A stretch of 64,000 bases of DNA, from assembly GCF_017916325.1 (NCBI RefSeq), contig NC_090171.1:2159501-2223500 (forward strand), read 5' to 3'. This document shows positions 38,260-48,703 of the stretch, in pieces. The DNA comes from Leishmania martiniquensis. Taxonomy: Eukaryota > Euglenozoa > Kinetoplastea > Trypanosomatida > Trypanosomatidae. Position numbers and translations under genes: made by a program. Under the pieces are notes generated by a model that saw only the letters and a list, made by a program, of their open reading frames with translations, did not search any database and was not told where the DNA came from. Position 1 is the stretch's first letter, and the number at the start of each line of letters is the position of its first letter.

Positions 38260-40473
38260 TCAGGAGGCTGGCGTGAGAAAGTCTGGCGCCGCTTCCTGCA
38301 GCCACTCCTCTCGCACTACTGAGATGTCTTTCATATACCGTTTGGTAGTCCGCACAACGCTGTTGAAAATGACCAGCGCAGGCTTCTTCCGGTGGGCGAA
38401 AAGGACGCTGGAGGGGTGAATGTGCACCGGAAGCTGCCCCACTATGGTCTGGTACATCCCAAGCTTCGCATTGTAGAAGGCGGCGTTCAGGAAGTAGCCG
38501 AAGCAGAGAGCGCGGCGTAGCAGTTCCGCGTCAAGCAGCTTCCCCTTGCCCTCGACTCCGCCGTGAGAGGGCTCACCGTCGCCATGTCGCAGCTGCTTGT
38601 AGCGCTCCAGTAGATCATCGGCGTCACCGCCGCTTTCGCCGCGGTGCCATTTTTGCGGCACAGAAGCGGAAACACCGCCACTGTCGACTCTTAAGTGTCG
38701 AAGAGAGGTGGGAAGAATCTTAGCGATCAGGTCGCTGTCGCTCTTCTCTTCCAAAATACCCTGGAGCTGCGTAATGATGTCCTCCACCTTCAGCATCTGC
38801 CGATGACTCATCGCGTTCAACTCGCACCAGGTCCTGCGCTGATCGCGTGGGGAGCGGCGGTATGCCTGGTAGATGCTAAGGAGAGTGGCGTGGTCGCCGG
38901 CGGACTTGGCAAAGGTGGCGCGGCAGCGATCCGCGGCTTCCTTGCATTCGCGCGAGGTGAGAAAGAGATTTTCCGTACTGGTCATAGCAATCACGACAAC
39001 CCCCTCACGGGCGGCCCCGAGTGCCTTGGCGGCCAGAAGCACCATTGCTGGCATCGGCTCGATTGGGAAATCCGTCAAGCGGTCGCCCAGTGCCGTGATG
39101 TGACCCATCTTGTCAAGGGCTCGTAGCAGCATCAGCGTCTCCTCTGCCTTCGCGATGGAGCGCGGCTGCGGCATGTCCATAAACTCAAACGAGAGGATAT
39201 CGTGAATGCGGAGGCTCTTCATTTGGAGCACCACACTCAGCAGGCTGCTGCGGCGGATTTCGGGGATGGTGTTCTCACTCAGGTTCTCAAACGCGTTGGC
39301 GGTGTAGAGGCGGTAGCACTTACCAGCTGCGACGCGGCCGGCACGCCCCGTGCGCTGCGTCGCCTGAGCACGACTGATGTCCACCTCCGTCAGTGCCTCC
39401 ATACCAGACTTACTGTTGTAGTATTTGGCCTTCACCACACCGCTGTCCACGACGTAGCGGATGCCCTCTACCGTGATGGACGTCTCGGCGATGTTCGTGG
39501 CAAGAATCACCTTGCGCTGCCCGTGTTGGCTTGGCTCAAAGACAAGCAGCTGCTGCTCGTATGGCATCGCGGCGTACAAGGTCAGAACGGAGAAATCGGG
39601 CACGTCATTGGGCAGCAACTTCATGCGCTCCAGAAGAATGCGCTTCGCATCCTCAACTTCCTCCTGACCCGTTAGGAAGCACAGCACATCACCCGGCGGC
39701 TCCGTCTGGTGGATTAGAAGGATGGTGCTAATGGCTGCCTCGACATAGTCAGCTTGCGGCTCCACCGTGTGCATGACTGTTACGGGGAACATACGGCCGT
39801 GCACGACGCCGATTGGGGCGTTCCACCAGAACTTCGAAAAGTGTTCCGCGTTCAGCGTGGCAGACATGACGACAATCTTCAGTGAGTCACCGCGCTTGCG
39901 CGCAATCGCCTTTAATAGACCGAAAAGCACGTCCCCATGCAGCGTGCGCTCGTGGGCCTCATCGAGAAGGATGCAGCCATACTTGGACAGCATGGGGTCT
40001 CCCTGAATCTCACGAAGCAGGATGCCGTCCGTGAGAAACTTGATGCGCGTGGTGTCGGTGCACGTGTCATCGAAACGAACAGCGTAGGCAACTTCGCCGC
40101 CGACGCGTCCGCCGCGCTGCTGGGCCACATGCCGGGCAATACTGACCGCTGCGACACGGCGCGGCTGCGTGCACCCTACCATGCCCGCACCAGGGCGCTT
40201 GCTTAGGATATCGTCCCAAACGTACTGCGGAATCTGCGTTGTTTTGCCCGACCCAGTTTCGCCAACAATGATCACTGCTTGGTTCTTGCGTATCATGCGC
40301 ACAATGGAGGTCCGTGCCTCTGTCACGGGGAGTTGTGGGCTGCTGCTCGTCATGATGCGCTGCAGCTGAAGAGAAACAACGAAAGGGTTCCCCGAAAGCG
40401 TTGTGGTGGTGGTAGTGATGGTGTGTGTGTGTGGGGAGGAACCACCTGCGCATTCTTGCAGTTTTGTTTCCAT
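38260..40473 (-). CDS. DEAH-box RNA helicase (DHX/Prp family)
   Basis: A 737-aa SF2 helicase of the DEAH/RHA group, ATP-dependent remodellers of spliceosomes, ribosome precursors and other RNPs. Motifs seen: I GETGSGKT (71-78), Ia TQPRRVAA (~102-109), II DEAH (171-174), III SAT (204-206), IV/V FLTGQEEVE and TNIAETSIT, VI QRTGRAGR (373-380). The winged-helix/HA2 (~430-560) and OB-fold domains (~620-720, with LHPSSVLF-type IHPSSVLFAHRKKP) follow, giving a near-minimal DEAH protein. It could be a Prp43/DHX15, DHX33 or DHX40-type enzyme; I cannot choose. ATG 40473 gives an N-terminus encoded partly by a CA/CAC microsatellite (HTHTITTTTTT); ATG at residue 41 (40353) is an equally good start. Confidence 0.93.
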   Translation of the reverse strand: METKLQECAGGSSPHTHTITTTTTTLSGNPFVVSLQLQRIMTSSSPQLPVTEARTSIVRMIRKNQAVIIVGETGSGKTTQIPQYVWDDILSKRPGAGMVGCTQPRRVAAVSIARHVAQQRGGRVGGEVAYAVRFDDTCTDTTRIKFLTDGILLREIQGDPMLSKYGCILLDEAHERTLHGDVLFGLLKAIARKRGDSLKIVVMSATLNAEHFSKFWWNAPIGVVHGRMFPVTVMHTVEPQADYVEAAISTILLIHQTEPPGDVLCFLTGQEEVEDAKRILLERMKLLPNDVPDFSVLTLYAAMPYEQQLLVFEPSQHGQRKVILATNIAETSITVEGIRYVVDSGVVKAKYYNSKSGMEALTEVDISRAQATQRTGRAGRVAAGKCYRLYTANAFENLSENTIPEIRRSSLLSVVLQMKSLRIHDILSFEFMDMPQPRSIAKAEETLMLLRALDKMGHITALGDRLTDFPIEPMPAMVLLAAKALGAAREGVVVIAMTSTENLFLTSRECKEAADRCRATFAKSAGDHATLLSIYQAYRRSPRDQRRTWCELNAMSHRQMLKVEDIITQLQGILEEKSDSDLIAKILPTSLRHLRVDSGGVSASVPQKWHRGESGGDADDLLERYKQLRHGDGEPSHGGVEGKGKLLDAELLRRALCFGYFLNAAFYNAKLGMYQTIVGQLPVHIHPSSVLFAHRKKPALVIFNSVVRTTKRYMKDISVVREEWLQEAAPDFLTPAS

Positions 40474-41121
40474 GGTCAGCGCTCGGAGAGGGATTCGGTT
40501 TTGGGAAGGGAGAGAGGCGACGAGGAGAGGTTTGGCGAACTACTCTAAAGGTGCGTTGTGCAGACGCTCGCTGCGTGGCGCATGACGATAGGAAGAGAGC
40601 AGACGACGCGGCCGTTCCCCCCCTTTCTGGACGGATTCGCCGTGGGGGCACATCGGCAAGCGGGAATGGCCCATTGGAGGGGCATACGCACGATAATGGC
40701 GAGCGCCAGGCTCACTTTCTTTTCCGCGTTTCCTTCGTCGACTACGCCACGCCAAGTTCGCATGCGAGTTTAATCTGTAAAAAGCAACACCGACTTCGCG
40801 CCTATTCAGCTCCCCGCACACAGGTGGAGGAGGAAGAGAGAGGGAGAGAAGGGGATGCGAACACAACAGCGGCATATCGCGTCAACGATCGATGTGGGCA
40901 GTTGCGAGCGATGCGCAGGCTGCCAAGCATCTAGGTATGGGGAAATGTGCCAATGTCGAAGACGCGCACACCAACGCGAGGCCCACTTTAGCCTCAGAGA
41001 CACAACGGTCTACCTCGCGGATCGTCTTGGGGTTCAGCGACGTCATCGACACTTGGGTAGAGAGATCTCGCTTGCCTTGGATGCGTGCGCTTGCGATACC
41101 GACCTCATCTCAGCCTGTTTT
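40474..41121. other. Intergenic region, no gene seen
   Basis: GA-rich block near 40828-40855; no credible ORF or RNA gene on either strand. Confidence 0.5.
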
Positions 41122-41838
41122 TCAACCGCAGAGTGAGGCTAGATCGCCGCCGAAGAGGTATTCCTCCGGCACGGAGTTGAAAAGATGCTGAAACTGATAG
41201 GCGGTGAAGATGTAAAAGGGGATATCGATGGGCTGCAGACGTGTCCACTCCGCCCGTGCGGCATCGCCCATCGGCGTCTTGGCGCGGAGGGCTGTTGAAA
41301 GGAGCTGGTGGCTTGGGTAGGTGGCGTCCGCCCACAGTTCCGCGACGGCGAGGCCAGTCAGGATGGGCATCGTACGGCCACGCAGAAACCGGGGCAGTTT
41401 GTCATGGAAGACCTTGAAGAAGACGTAGACGGGTGGCGTGACAATGCAGGCTGGTGCCAGGAACAGCTGATACTGCATGAATCGATACGAGACCCAGAAC
41501 TTCTTCTCCTCCTTTGTCGCCGGCAGCTCGTCGGAGAGGCAAATGAGACGGCAGTTGTCCATCAAGAGCTTCACGTTGCGCATTTTCTCGCGCGTATGGC
41601 GCTCGCTGGGGATGGGAAAGAGGGGAATGCGGTACCGCAGCCCATCGGTGCCAGACCAACTTCGCGTACCAGGGTCGTACACGCCAGGGTCACTATCCTC
41701 CGGTGCCGCCGCCTGGAAGCTAGTCTGTGCCTGGCCGAGCACAACTTGAATGAAGTCCACCAAGAAGGCGGTGAGGCCGCTGCTCATGTCAAAAAGCGAA
41801 GGCACATTGCTGCCAATGCCCGTGTTGTAGTGGGACAT
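41122..41838 (-). CDS. Unidentified protein with hydrophobic segments (238 aa)
   Basis: Starts at ATG 41838 (MSHYNTGIGSNVPSLFDMSS); the upstream frame begins only at GTG. Two hydrophobic stretches stand out: LTAFLVDFIQVVLG (~21-34) and YQLFLAPACIVTPPVYVFF (~122-140), the second long enough to cross a membrane once. The rest is well-ordered and aromatic (WVSYRFMQY, FYIFTAYQFQHLF), without low complexity. There is no clear signal peptide or presequence. The look is that of a small organellar membrane-complex subunit, but I do not recognise the family. It lies between the 322-aa gene and the DEAH helicase. Confidence 0.75.
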   Translation of the reverse strand: MSHYNTGIGSNVPSLFDMSSGLTAFLVDFIQVVLGQAQTSFQAAAPEDSDPGVYDPGTRSWSGTDGLRYRIPLFPIPSERHTREKMRNVKLLMDNCRLICLSDELPATKEEKKFWVSYRFMQYQLFLAPACIVTPPVYVFFKVFHDKLPRFLRGRTMPILTGLAVAELWADATYPSHQLLSTALRAKTPMGDAARAEWTRLQPIDIPFYIFTAYQFQHLFNSVPEEYLFGGDLASLCG

Positions 41839-42401
41839 GAGGAGCAGGGGGATGCGGTGTGTGTGTGTGAGAGTGCTACGGAAGAGGGGAGAAGATGCAC
41901 ACACCTGCCTCACCCTCTTCGACTTACGAGCGTGAGAAAAAAAAGTGGGGGCCGTGCGCTATCGATGGCGGTCGCAGGGCGCGCCGTTGATGGAAAGGCG
42001 AGAGGAGACGAAGTTGGGCTGACGCAGATGATGGGGTGAGTCCAGTCACCCTAGAAGGTAGACGGAAACGAGGGGCGCAGGCGTATCTTTGACACTCACC
42101 CCTCGTTTCCCGGCGGCATCGTCGACAGGTCGCTGGTTTTCGCTGCGTTGCTCCTGCGTTACACTGATTCGGCTCCCCTCTTTGTCAGTACCTTTCGCCC
42201 TATTTTAGTTGCGTACCGGGATAGGGAAGGGGGTATGAGGGTGAGGAATCTGCCGTCTGTCGGGTTGCACCGGCACTCAGACGGGGTGATCGTGGGAGAG
42301 ATGTGACGGCGAGCAGAATAACAACGACACACAAACAATTTCACGGCGGTGCGAAAGGGTCGTCTCGCAATATGAGCCTTCTCTCTTTCCCTCTCTCGGC
42401 G
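41839..42401. other. Intergenic region with a 12-bp hairpin
   Basis: Contains the 42064-42110 inverted repeat and a short TG run near 41864-41871. No gene is seen. Confidence 0.5.
42064..42110. repeat. 12-bp perfect inverted repeat, possible UTR hairpin
   Basis: GGAAACGAGGGG at 42064-42075 and CCCCTCGTTTCC at 42099-42110 are exact reverse complements with a 23-base spacer. On the transcribed strand this lies about 290-340 bases past the stop of the 322-aa gene. Confidence 0.8.
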
Positions 42402-43370
42402 CTACTCATTCCACGATCGCGTTTCAGGTCGATGCGGGATGGCAAGTAAGTTCCGATGGACGTCATCCGGCCGCATCGGGTGGAGGAAAATCTTGCGACT
42501 GTGAGGCCCATAAAAGTACTCGAGGCGCTTATTCTGCTCCAGAACCTTCGGCTTGTCCTTGAAGTGCTCTCGCAGCTCCATCAACTGCTTTGTCCGCAGG
42601 CTACCGTGTACCTCCGTGATGGACGGAGGCCTGAGTTGCGCTTTCGTCTCGAGAGGCCGCGCGGAGGCGAAGGCCCGATCCAGCCGCTTCGCCATCACTT
42701 CCGCAACGTGCGTCATTTCGTCTCGTTTGTCAACGCAGCGCATTTCGTCGCAAATTTCCGCCGCGCGCAAGACAATCGCCACCGCGTCGGGGTGGGAGTG
42801 CGAGCAGCCCTGTGCAAACTGCGCGCAGCCCTCCACATATTGCAAGAAGGTATCCTGGTCCGGCTCAGGTAGCTCATCAAACACTTTTATTTGACCACTC
42901 AGGCGCATCTCGCTGAAGCACTCGAGAGCCTTCAGCAGCATCTTGGCCTTGTCATAGCCGCGATTGCTGTCTTTCACTTTCCACCGTCGGGTCATGAGCG
43001 TCACGAGCACGTTAAGCCGCTCCGCCGGCGGCAGATCTTCAAGACGGTTCGTCGACAAAACGTAGGCGTCGTTGTCACTGTCGTCGCGCAGGATCGCGAG
43101 GTTCTCAGTAGCCTCGCGCTCGTGGCCAACCTCGGAAACGAGTTCGTAGTTGTTCCCCGCCGTCAGCCACCAATTGCGGGAGAAGCGCCGGCAGTCCTTC
43201 ACAAGGCTTTTGTGGCGCGCGTGCCGGTACTGATGCAAATTGCGGAGGCCGCGTCGTTGGTGTGCGATGGACGCGTTGAAACATGGAAGGGGTCTCCAAG
43301 ACGGCAGCGATGTGCATGCGCATAACTGCAGCGACGCAACAGCGCATGCGACAGATGGCAAGCGCAGCAT
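42402..43370 (-). CDS. Unidentified, probably mitochondrial protein (322 aa)
   Basis: The best start is ATG 43370: MLRLPSVACAVASLQLCACT leads into a basic region (HQRRGLRNLHQYRHARHKSLVKDCRRFSR) with no acids until ~80, a typical mitochondrial presequence plus basic mature N-terminus. The rest is helical and charged (ERLNVLVTLMTRRWKV; EVMAKRLDRAF) and ends with a conserved-looking tail rich in His/Pro (LHPMRPDDVHRNLLAIPHRP). Size and composition would suit a mitoribosomal or mitochondrial RNA-complex protein, but there is no recognised domain. The upstream in-frame extension to 43613 is Ser/Pro-rich and probably UTR. Confidence 0.75.
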   Translation of the reverse strand: MLRLPSVACAVASLQLCACTSLPSWRPLPCFNASIAHQRRGLRNLHQYRHARHKSLVKDCRRFSRNWWLTAGNNYELVSEVGHEREATENLAILRDDSDNDAYVLSTNRLEDLPPAERLNVLVTLMTRRWKVKDSNRGYDKAKMLLKALECFSEMRLSGQIKVFDELPEPDQDTFLQYVEGCAQFAQGCSHSHPDAVAIVLRAAEICDEMRCVDKRDEMTHVAEVMAKRLDRAFASARPLETKAQLRPPSITEVHGSLRTKQLMELREHFKDKPKVLEQNKRLEYFYGPHSRKIFLHPMRPDDVHRNLLAIPHRPETRSWNE

Positions 43371-44752
43371 CGGTATGGGTACGCTGACTGGTGATGTGCA
43401 AAGAGAGCCAATATCAATATACAAGGGTCCAATACCAAGTACTGGCTCCCAGTCGGAGGCGACAAAACAAAGCGCGCCCAGAGATGAGAGTGAGGGAGAC
43501 GCAGAGGGGGCCGCTGCTGCAAAGTCAGAGACGGACGCGTGCACCCGAGGCTGCAGCGCGTTATCAACTCCTCTGGGCTCTCTTATACACCTCTCAATTG
43601 AATGGCCATGCATTGCTCAAAGTTGTACACGAGTCCGTGCCGACAGCGTGACCGACATATGCGTGAGAGTGACGAGGACAGAGTGAGAGAGATGAGGAAG
43701 CCGGCAGCAGCCACCGCTACGCCTGCTTTCAACTCACGCAGAGAAGCAAGTGCCCTGATACGCGGGGCGAGACCGGTCAGCGACGGAACAATGCGACTGA
43801 CGACGCAGCAGGAGGAACCTTTTTTTTCATGTTTTGCTCATGCGCAAGTCAACGCTGCTCGGCAGTCATACTCGATAGACACCCTCAGAGCGGCGCGCCT
43901 GCGGCCGTGAATGTGACCGCCGACGCTGTTGGGGTCATCGGCGATGTCCCTCTCTCTCTCGCGCGCGCGCGCGTGTCGCGCTAAAGGATGAAGTAGCCGA
44001 ACACAAAAAGTGAGAGGGTACTGCCGAAATCAACCCGTCGAATCGCCCGTTGAAACCTCTTTGACTCCTCGGAGCAGCTCGTCTCGCCACTCAGCGAGAC
44101 AGGCATACACGCCACACCAACACAGAAATCACTATGTTTCACATCGTCGTTCTCCGCCACCGGTGGGCGAGGGGAGGGTGGCGCGAAGGCGCAGCCCCAT
44201 GCCTACCGGTTGAAGTGAGGTAGATGGCCGTTCCTCGGGTACTCACACCCACAAACACCCCACATGGAAACACGTCTGCTACACGCGTGCGAGTCCTTTG
44301 CTTCGTCCTTACTTCAGCATGTCTACTTCACCGCGAACGCATCCTCCCAGGCACAGGCACACAACCTCCCCCCTGGTCCCTCTACTGCACGTGGCTACAC
44401 CAAACGAAAATGGGGCGATTCATATTCCACGGTGCCGCTTGGCTCATTGCAGCTCGCACCGCGCACAATGGAGGCTAAGTGGGAGGGCTACGCTCTTAAT
44501 CATCACCACGCAGGCAGCATGGTAGAAAACGATCAAGTGCACTTACGTTTATTTGCAGGTCTGCGCGAGTCGAACTTAAGAGGTAAACACCTCACCACGG
44601 CTGCACGCCTCTTCAGTATGGTGCTCTTCTGCACCTGCCTGCCCCCACCATGCGACTGCAGCGGCACCGAAGGAAAGGCTGTCTGCAGGTGCTGCGGTTG
44701 CCCCCTCGCGAAAGGCGCTTCGACGGCATACATGACGCGGCGTACGTGCGGG
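43371..44752. other. 1.4 kb intergenic region, no gene called
   Basis: Contains a CT run passing into a GC dinucleotide run at 43949-43973 and T/A blocks near 43819-43828. A 77-codon ATG frame (44533-44766, minus) overlaps the stop of the ASCC2-like gene and has no other support. Confidence 0.45.
43949..43973. repeat. CT run joined to GC dinucleotide run
   Basis: About five CT units followed by seven GC units. Alternating GC is prone to left-handed (Z) DNA. Confidence 0.8.
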
Positions 44753-47119
44753 TCACGCGTCAACATCTAACTTAGCCCGCCTCACGGCACGCTGGAGAGA
44801 GCCCTTTGTTCCTCCATCCTTCGCCTTCGAAGTCTTTTTTTTGCTAGCGTACACGGGCACCCGCGCACTCCGGTCTGATTGCATCTGCTTCGTGCGCGCT
44901 GCGCGCTCTTTCGAGCGTTTTTCGTGGTAACGCTTGTCGTGGTATTCGTCGCGAGGCGCCCGCTGCTGCGGTGGCGGAGAGAGGGCAGCTGCGCTCGCGC
45001 AGGCGGGCTCGTGGTCCCTAGCGGCAGTTGTCGGCTCGACGTCCACGTGCCCGGGAGAAGGGCCATCAGCGCCTCCGCCGCCACCACGACGCCCACGTCC
45101 CCGCCGCCCGCGACTGTCGCTGTCATCATCGTCGCCGGCGGAGGAATCGTCAATGATGTCACCGCCTGCGAGGTGCACGTCTTGCTGAGCATCGTCCAGC
45201 TCATCTTCGTACATGATCTCGTTCAGGAGGCGAATCTTCGCCTTCATCTCTTCGTCGATGTCAAAGGAGTCTGAGATGTAGGCCTGAGGGTCGTTCAAGG
45301 TGACTTTGTACTCCGCCTCGTCCTCCATCTCGTCCTCGTTCGCGCCGCCGTTGATGTAACCGTCCTCTCCGTCCGGGTCCATCAGCACCTCGTACAGATC
45401 GCGGCCCATAAGACGATAGAGTGCGTCAGGCTCCAAGTTGTCGTCGAAATCGTATAATGCCAAATGCCCTGACGCTCCAGCACCAGTTGCCGCCGGCGAC
45501 TCAGCCGAAGGGGTGTTTGCAGCGCCGTGATCCATCCCGGCCTCATGCGCGGCCAGTTCCGCTTCATAATGCCCTGGCGCCGTCAGCGGCGCAACCAGGT
45601 GCGGCGGCAAGTTCTCCATACTCGCGTCCATGATAAATTGCTCCACGTCGTTGCTGTAGAAGTTCAAGGCGGCGCGTACACCAGCCGCGTTGTACTGGGG
45701 AAACACCTCCATGACCATGGCGACGAGAGGATCGTCACTGCTAACGGCTACGGCTGACGGCGGCGGCGTCTCACCCACCGCCGGGCTACGGTCGTTGCCG
45801 GCGGCGTCAGGGAGGGCGCTGCCTGTTGAGAGGTCCGCAAGCGCGCTTTTTATCGTGTCTTCCGAGGCGCCGAGTTTTGCCGCTTCTTCGGCCGTCACTA
45901 GGTGGCGAGCGAGAAGATCGTCGATGTGCACGCCCTGGCGCACCAGCTCCAGCAGCAAGAGTTCGAAGAAGCGCTGCCTGCATCCACGGGCAGCGTCGGC
46001 GAAATCGTTGCTGTCTGCCGTGTCCTTCGTCAGCGTTAGCATCACCTGGCCTAGCCCCTTCTCACTCGCGTCGTCGGCGAAGCGGACTGGCGGGTAGAGG
46101 AAGTTGATGAGGCCCAAGAAGGACCCGCTTCCGTACGCCTGTAACGTTTCCTCCACAAATCCACGCCCGTGCTGACGCAGGTAATCACGCAGGTGACTGT
46201 AGGTGCGATTGATAAGCTGCGGAATGCAGTAGCCATCCATGTGCTGCGGACGCCGCCGCGGCGCCTGCGTTACATAGGTGTGGTACAAGATGAGCACCGA
46301 TGCGGTGTTGATCGCGGCATTCACGATGACCGAGTTGGCTCGGCTTAGGATTGGGCGCCGTGGCGCGAGACCATCGCAGACCATGACGAAGTGCTGCAGA
46401 ATGGGCGACAGCACGTCGACAATGACGCGCAAAGCCCGAAGTGTTCGCGGCAAGGAGATGTAGTCTGAGAGAAAGGGAGCGCAATGCACCACGGCCCAGA
46501 GCTGCTTGGTCAGGCGATACACCTGCTCGAAAAGGGAAAGGATGTCGCCTGACTGTCGCTGGAACCGGCCACGCTGCAGATCACGCGCGCATCGTACGGC
46601 GCAGCGGCTGACGCCGTCCCACCACACAGGCATGAAGACGTGGAGCGTGCACAGGTATCCAGGGTTGAGAAGAATCAATGAGGTGAGCGTGACGGAGGCG
46701 GCTGCGCCGCTGTGACGTAACAGCAGCAAAGACAGAGGAAAAAGCAGCTTCCACGGAAGGAGCACATTTAGCTGTGTGGCCAGGCTTGCCGGGTCGACAA
46801 GGCGGCGCGCGCACAGATCTGTGCTAGTCGCGAGGCGAATGAGAACTTCAATGGCGTGTTGCTCTCCATCCGCTGTTACGGCGCTGCGCTGAGCCTTTGA
46901 ATGGGAGCTGTGGGCGTGGTCCACAGCCGTGATGACGTTCACCAACACCACTGGTAGCCGGTCGTGGTTCGCCACGACGATCCAAAAGGTGATATCATCC
47001 GCTCCCGCTAACCGTTCCAAGCTGGCCCACAGCTTGTCCGATAGATCGACGGAGCTGAAGAAAGTGCTGCAGACGGCGCCGCCTACATCCGGAAAGGCAT
47101 CCTGCAGTGAAGCGGTCAT
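44753..47119 (-). CDS. ASCC2/Cue3-like CUE-domain protein
   Basis: ASCC2 (yeast Cue3/Rqt3) binds K63-linked ubiquitin through its CUE domain and recruits the ASCC/RQT helicase to collided ribosomes or alkylated DNA. The 788-aa product starts at ATG 47119 (MTASLQDAFPD); the longer frame begins at GTG. The N-terminal ~400 residues are helical, as in ASCC2 (WWDGVSRCAVRC, RDYLRQHGRGFVEE). The CUE domain is at ~461-505: DDPLVAMVMEVFPQYNAAGV and FYSNDVEQFIMDA, with the MFP-type motif as VFP and a conserved Leu/Asp helix. Downstream are acidic patches (DFDDNLEPD, YEDELDDAQ) like the ASCC2 YDDEYDDTYD region, an Arg/Gly-rich stretch (RGRRGRGRRGG) and a Lys-rich tail. Overall order matches ASCC2. Confidence 0.8.
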   Translation of the reverse strand: MTASLQDAFPDVGGAVCSTFFSSVDLSDKLWASLERLAGADDITFWIVVANHDRLPVVLVNVITAVDHAHSSHSKAQRSAVTADGEQHAIEVLIRLATSTDLCARRLVDPASLATQLNVLLPWKLLFPLSLLLLRHSGAAASVTLTSLILLNPGYLCTLHVFMPVWWDGVSRCAVRCARDLQRGRFQRQSGDILSLFEQVYRLTKQLWAVVHCAPFLSDYISLPRTLRALRVIVDVLSPILQHFVMVCDGLAPRRPILSRANSVIVNAAINTASVLILYHTYVTQAPRRRPQHMDGYCIPQLINRTYSHLRDYLRQHGRGFVEETLQAYGSGSFLGLINFLYPPVRFADDASEKGLGQVMLTLTKDTADSNDFADAARGCRQRFFELLLLELVRQGVHIDDLLARHLVTAEEAAKLGASEDTIKSALADLSTGSALPDAAGNDRSPAVGETPPPSAVAVSSDDPLVAMVMEVFPQYNAAGVRAALNFYSNDVEQFIMDASMENLPPHLVAPLTAPGHYEAELAAHEAGMDHGAANTPSAESPAATGAGASGHLALYDFDDNLEPDALYRLMGRDLYEVLMDPDGEDGYINGGANEDEMEDEAEYKVTLNDPQAYISDSFDIDEEMKAKIRLLNEIMYEDELDDAQQDVHLAGGDIIDDSSAGDDDDSDSRGRRGRGRRGGGGGADGPSPGHVDVEPTTAARDHEPACASAAALSPPPQQRAPRDEYHDKRYHEKRSKERAARTKQMQSDRSARVPVYASKKKTSKAKDGGTKGSLQRAVRRAKLDVDA

Positions 47120-48703
47120 GCTGCTCGTTGCGCGCGGGTGATAAGAGGCGTATGACCGTCGTGGGGAGTCGGTGTAGCGATTCTTCACCAGTGAAGATCA
47201 TGTGAGGTCACTTCTCCGACTTTTTTTATTCCCCTTCCGCCGCCTCTCTGTGCCCCAACGACGAGAAGAACACAATCAAACGTGATGCTGTGCGTTCAGC
47301 GGAAAGGAACGACCACCGAATATATATATATAAAGTGTTAGGCAGATGCACACCCTCATGAGAAGCCCACCCATCGTGTTTGGTGAAGAGGAAAGGGGAG
47401 ATGGGGGAGAGGAGGGGGTCGATAGTTCTCACTGCGACTGTCGCTGCTTCCTGCAGACAAAAGAGGGCAGCTAAACGCTTGGGAGGCAAGCACACGCAAA
47501 GGCAACAGTCGCCGCCTCACCTTCCCCATGCCTTGGCACAAGATGGCGTTGCCGCGCGTTCGAAAGCCCCTTTCCAGCGCATGCAGGCCAAACGAAGAGT
47601 CGTCTCTGCTGATGCCATAGCTACATAATTGGCAAAGGTGTCAGCCTTTCCGGGACATAAGTAAGCGTCGACAGGGAGGGAGAGGCAGGGGTAGAGAGGC
47701 TCCCTCGCTGCCTAGGTGGCCCGGCGCCGAGGAAATGGCGTATGTACATGGAGGAAAGGTGACGGGAGGCTCGCGTGCGGCATTGCCACGGCGCGCTGGC
47801 GCGGGGGTACAACGCGCGAATTGGGCCGCTCGCACTTTTATTTCTTCTTCAGAAGTGCTCTCTCAAATGGTGCGCCCACATAAGCAGTGTCGCATGCGCG
47901 TCACGTAGAAGCAGAGACGAGAGCAGTTGAGCGGAACCAAGGTACGGGGGACGAGACCACTCGGGGGACCGGTTCCTGCTCAGGTCCAGGTGGACGTAAC
48001 AGGCGATGCAGATACCGTCGAAGTGTCAAAGGAGGGGGGCGCACAGGCGGGAGGTGCTTTCACACAAACATACAAGACAGATGGTGTGTGTGTGGGGGGA
48101 GGGGGTACGTGACAAAAATGCTTCTCTTCATCAGACACTGTCTGCACGTTACACCAGGCACAAAAAGTCGCACGGCGTGGGGCGCAAAGGAGGCGACAAG
48201 CGCTGGTGATGGGGCCAGCATCCGTCAGATGGTTTCGTCCGCGCCACAGCACTCTTTTTCGCTTTGCCGTCGAGCACACGCAGGCATGTGCGAACGGCGT
48301 CGGCTGCACATTTCCCCTCGCTCCCTCACTCTGATGTTTTTTTTTCGCTCCTGAGGAACGCCACTCGGAAAAAAAAATTCCCTAAAAAACAGAAACACAT
48401 ACTCCGACACAGCGGGGGGCATCGCTGAGGTGCGGGGGACCAAGTGCACCGCAGCGGCAGCGTAGCGTCTGCTACACCGACGTAGGAAAAAAACACGAAA
48501 ACAGTGAGACGCCCGCGCCTGGACGCAGCTGTGCATCTTCTGGCCCAGGACAGATGCCATGGGTGACGAGATCGGCGAAGATGAGACAGACTTTATTTTT
48601 CTTCTTGTCACAGAACTGCGCACGAGCGACTTCTTCGCGCCATGCGAAGCGCCTGTGTACCACCTCCACCCGCTTCACCGCCACCGCCACTACCTCCCTC
48701 TCT
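47120..48703. other. 1.6 kb intergenic region with TA microsatellite
   Basis: TA run at about 47319-47333, a TG tract at 48083-48093 and A/T homopolymers near 48338-48377. No gene is recognised; frames read as shadow sequence. Confidence 0.45.

Noticed and set aside
44533..44766. 77-codon minus-strand ATG frame overlapping the ASCC2-like stop codon
   Set aside because: Overlaps a confident gene end by a few codons, is basic and low-information; no support as a separate gene.
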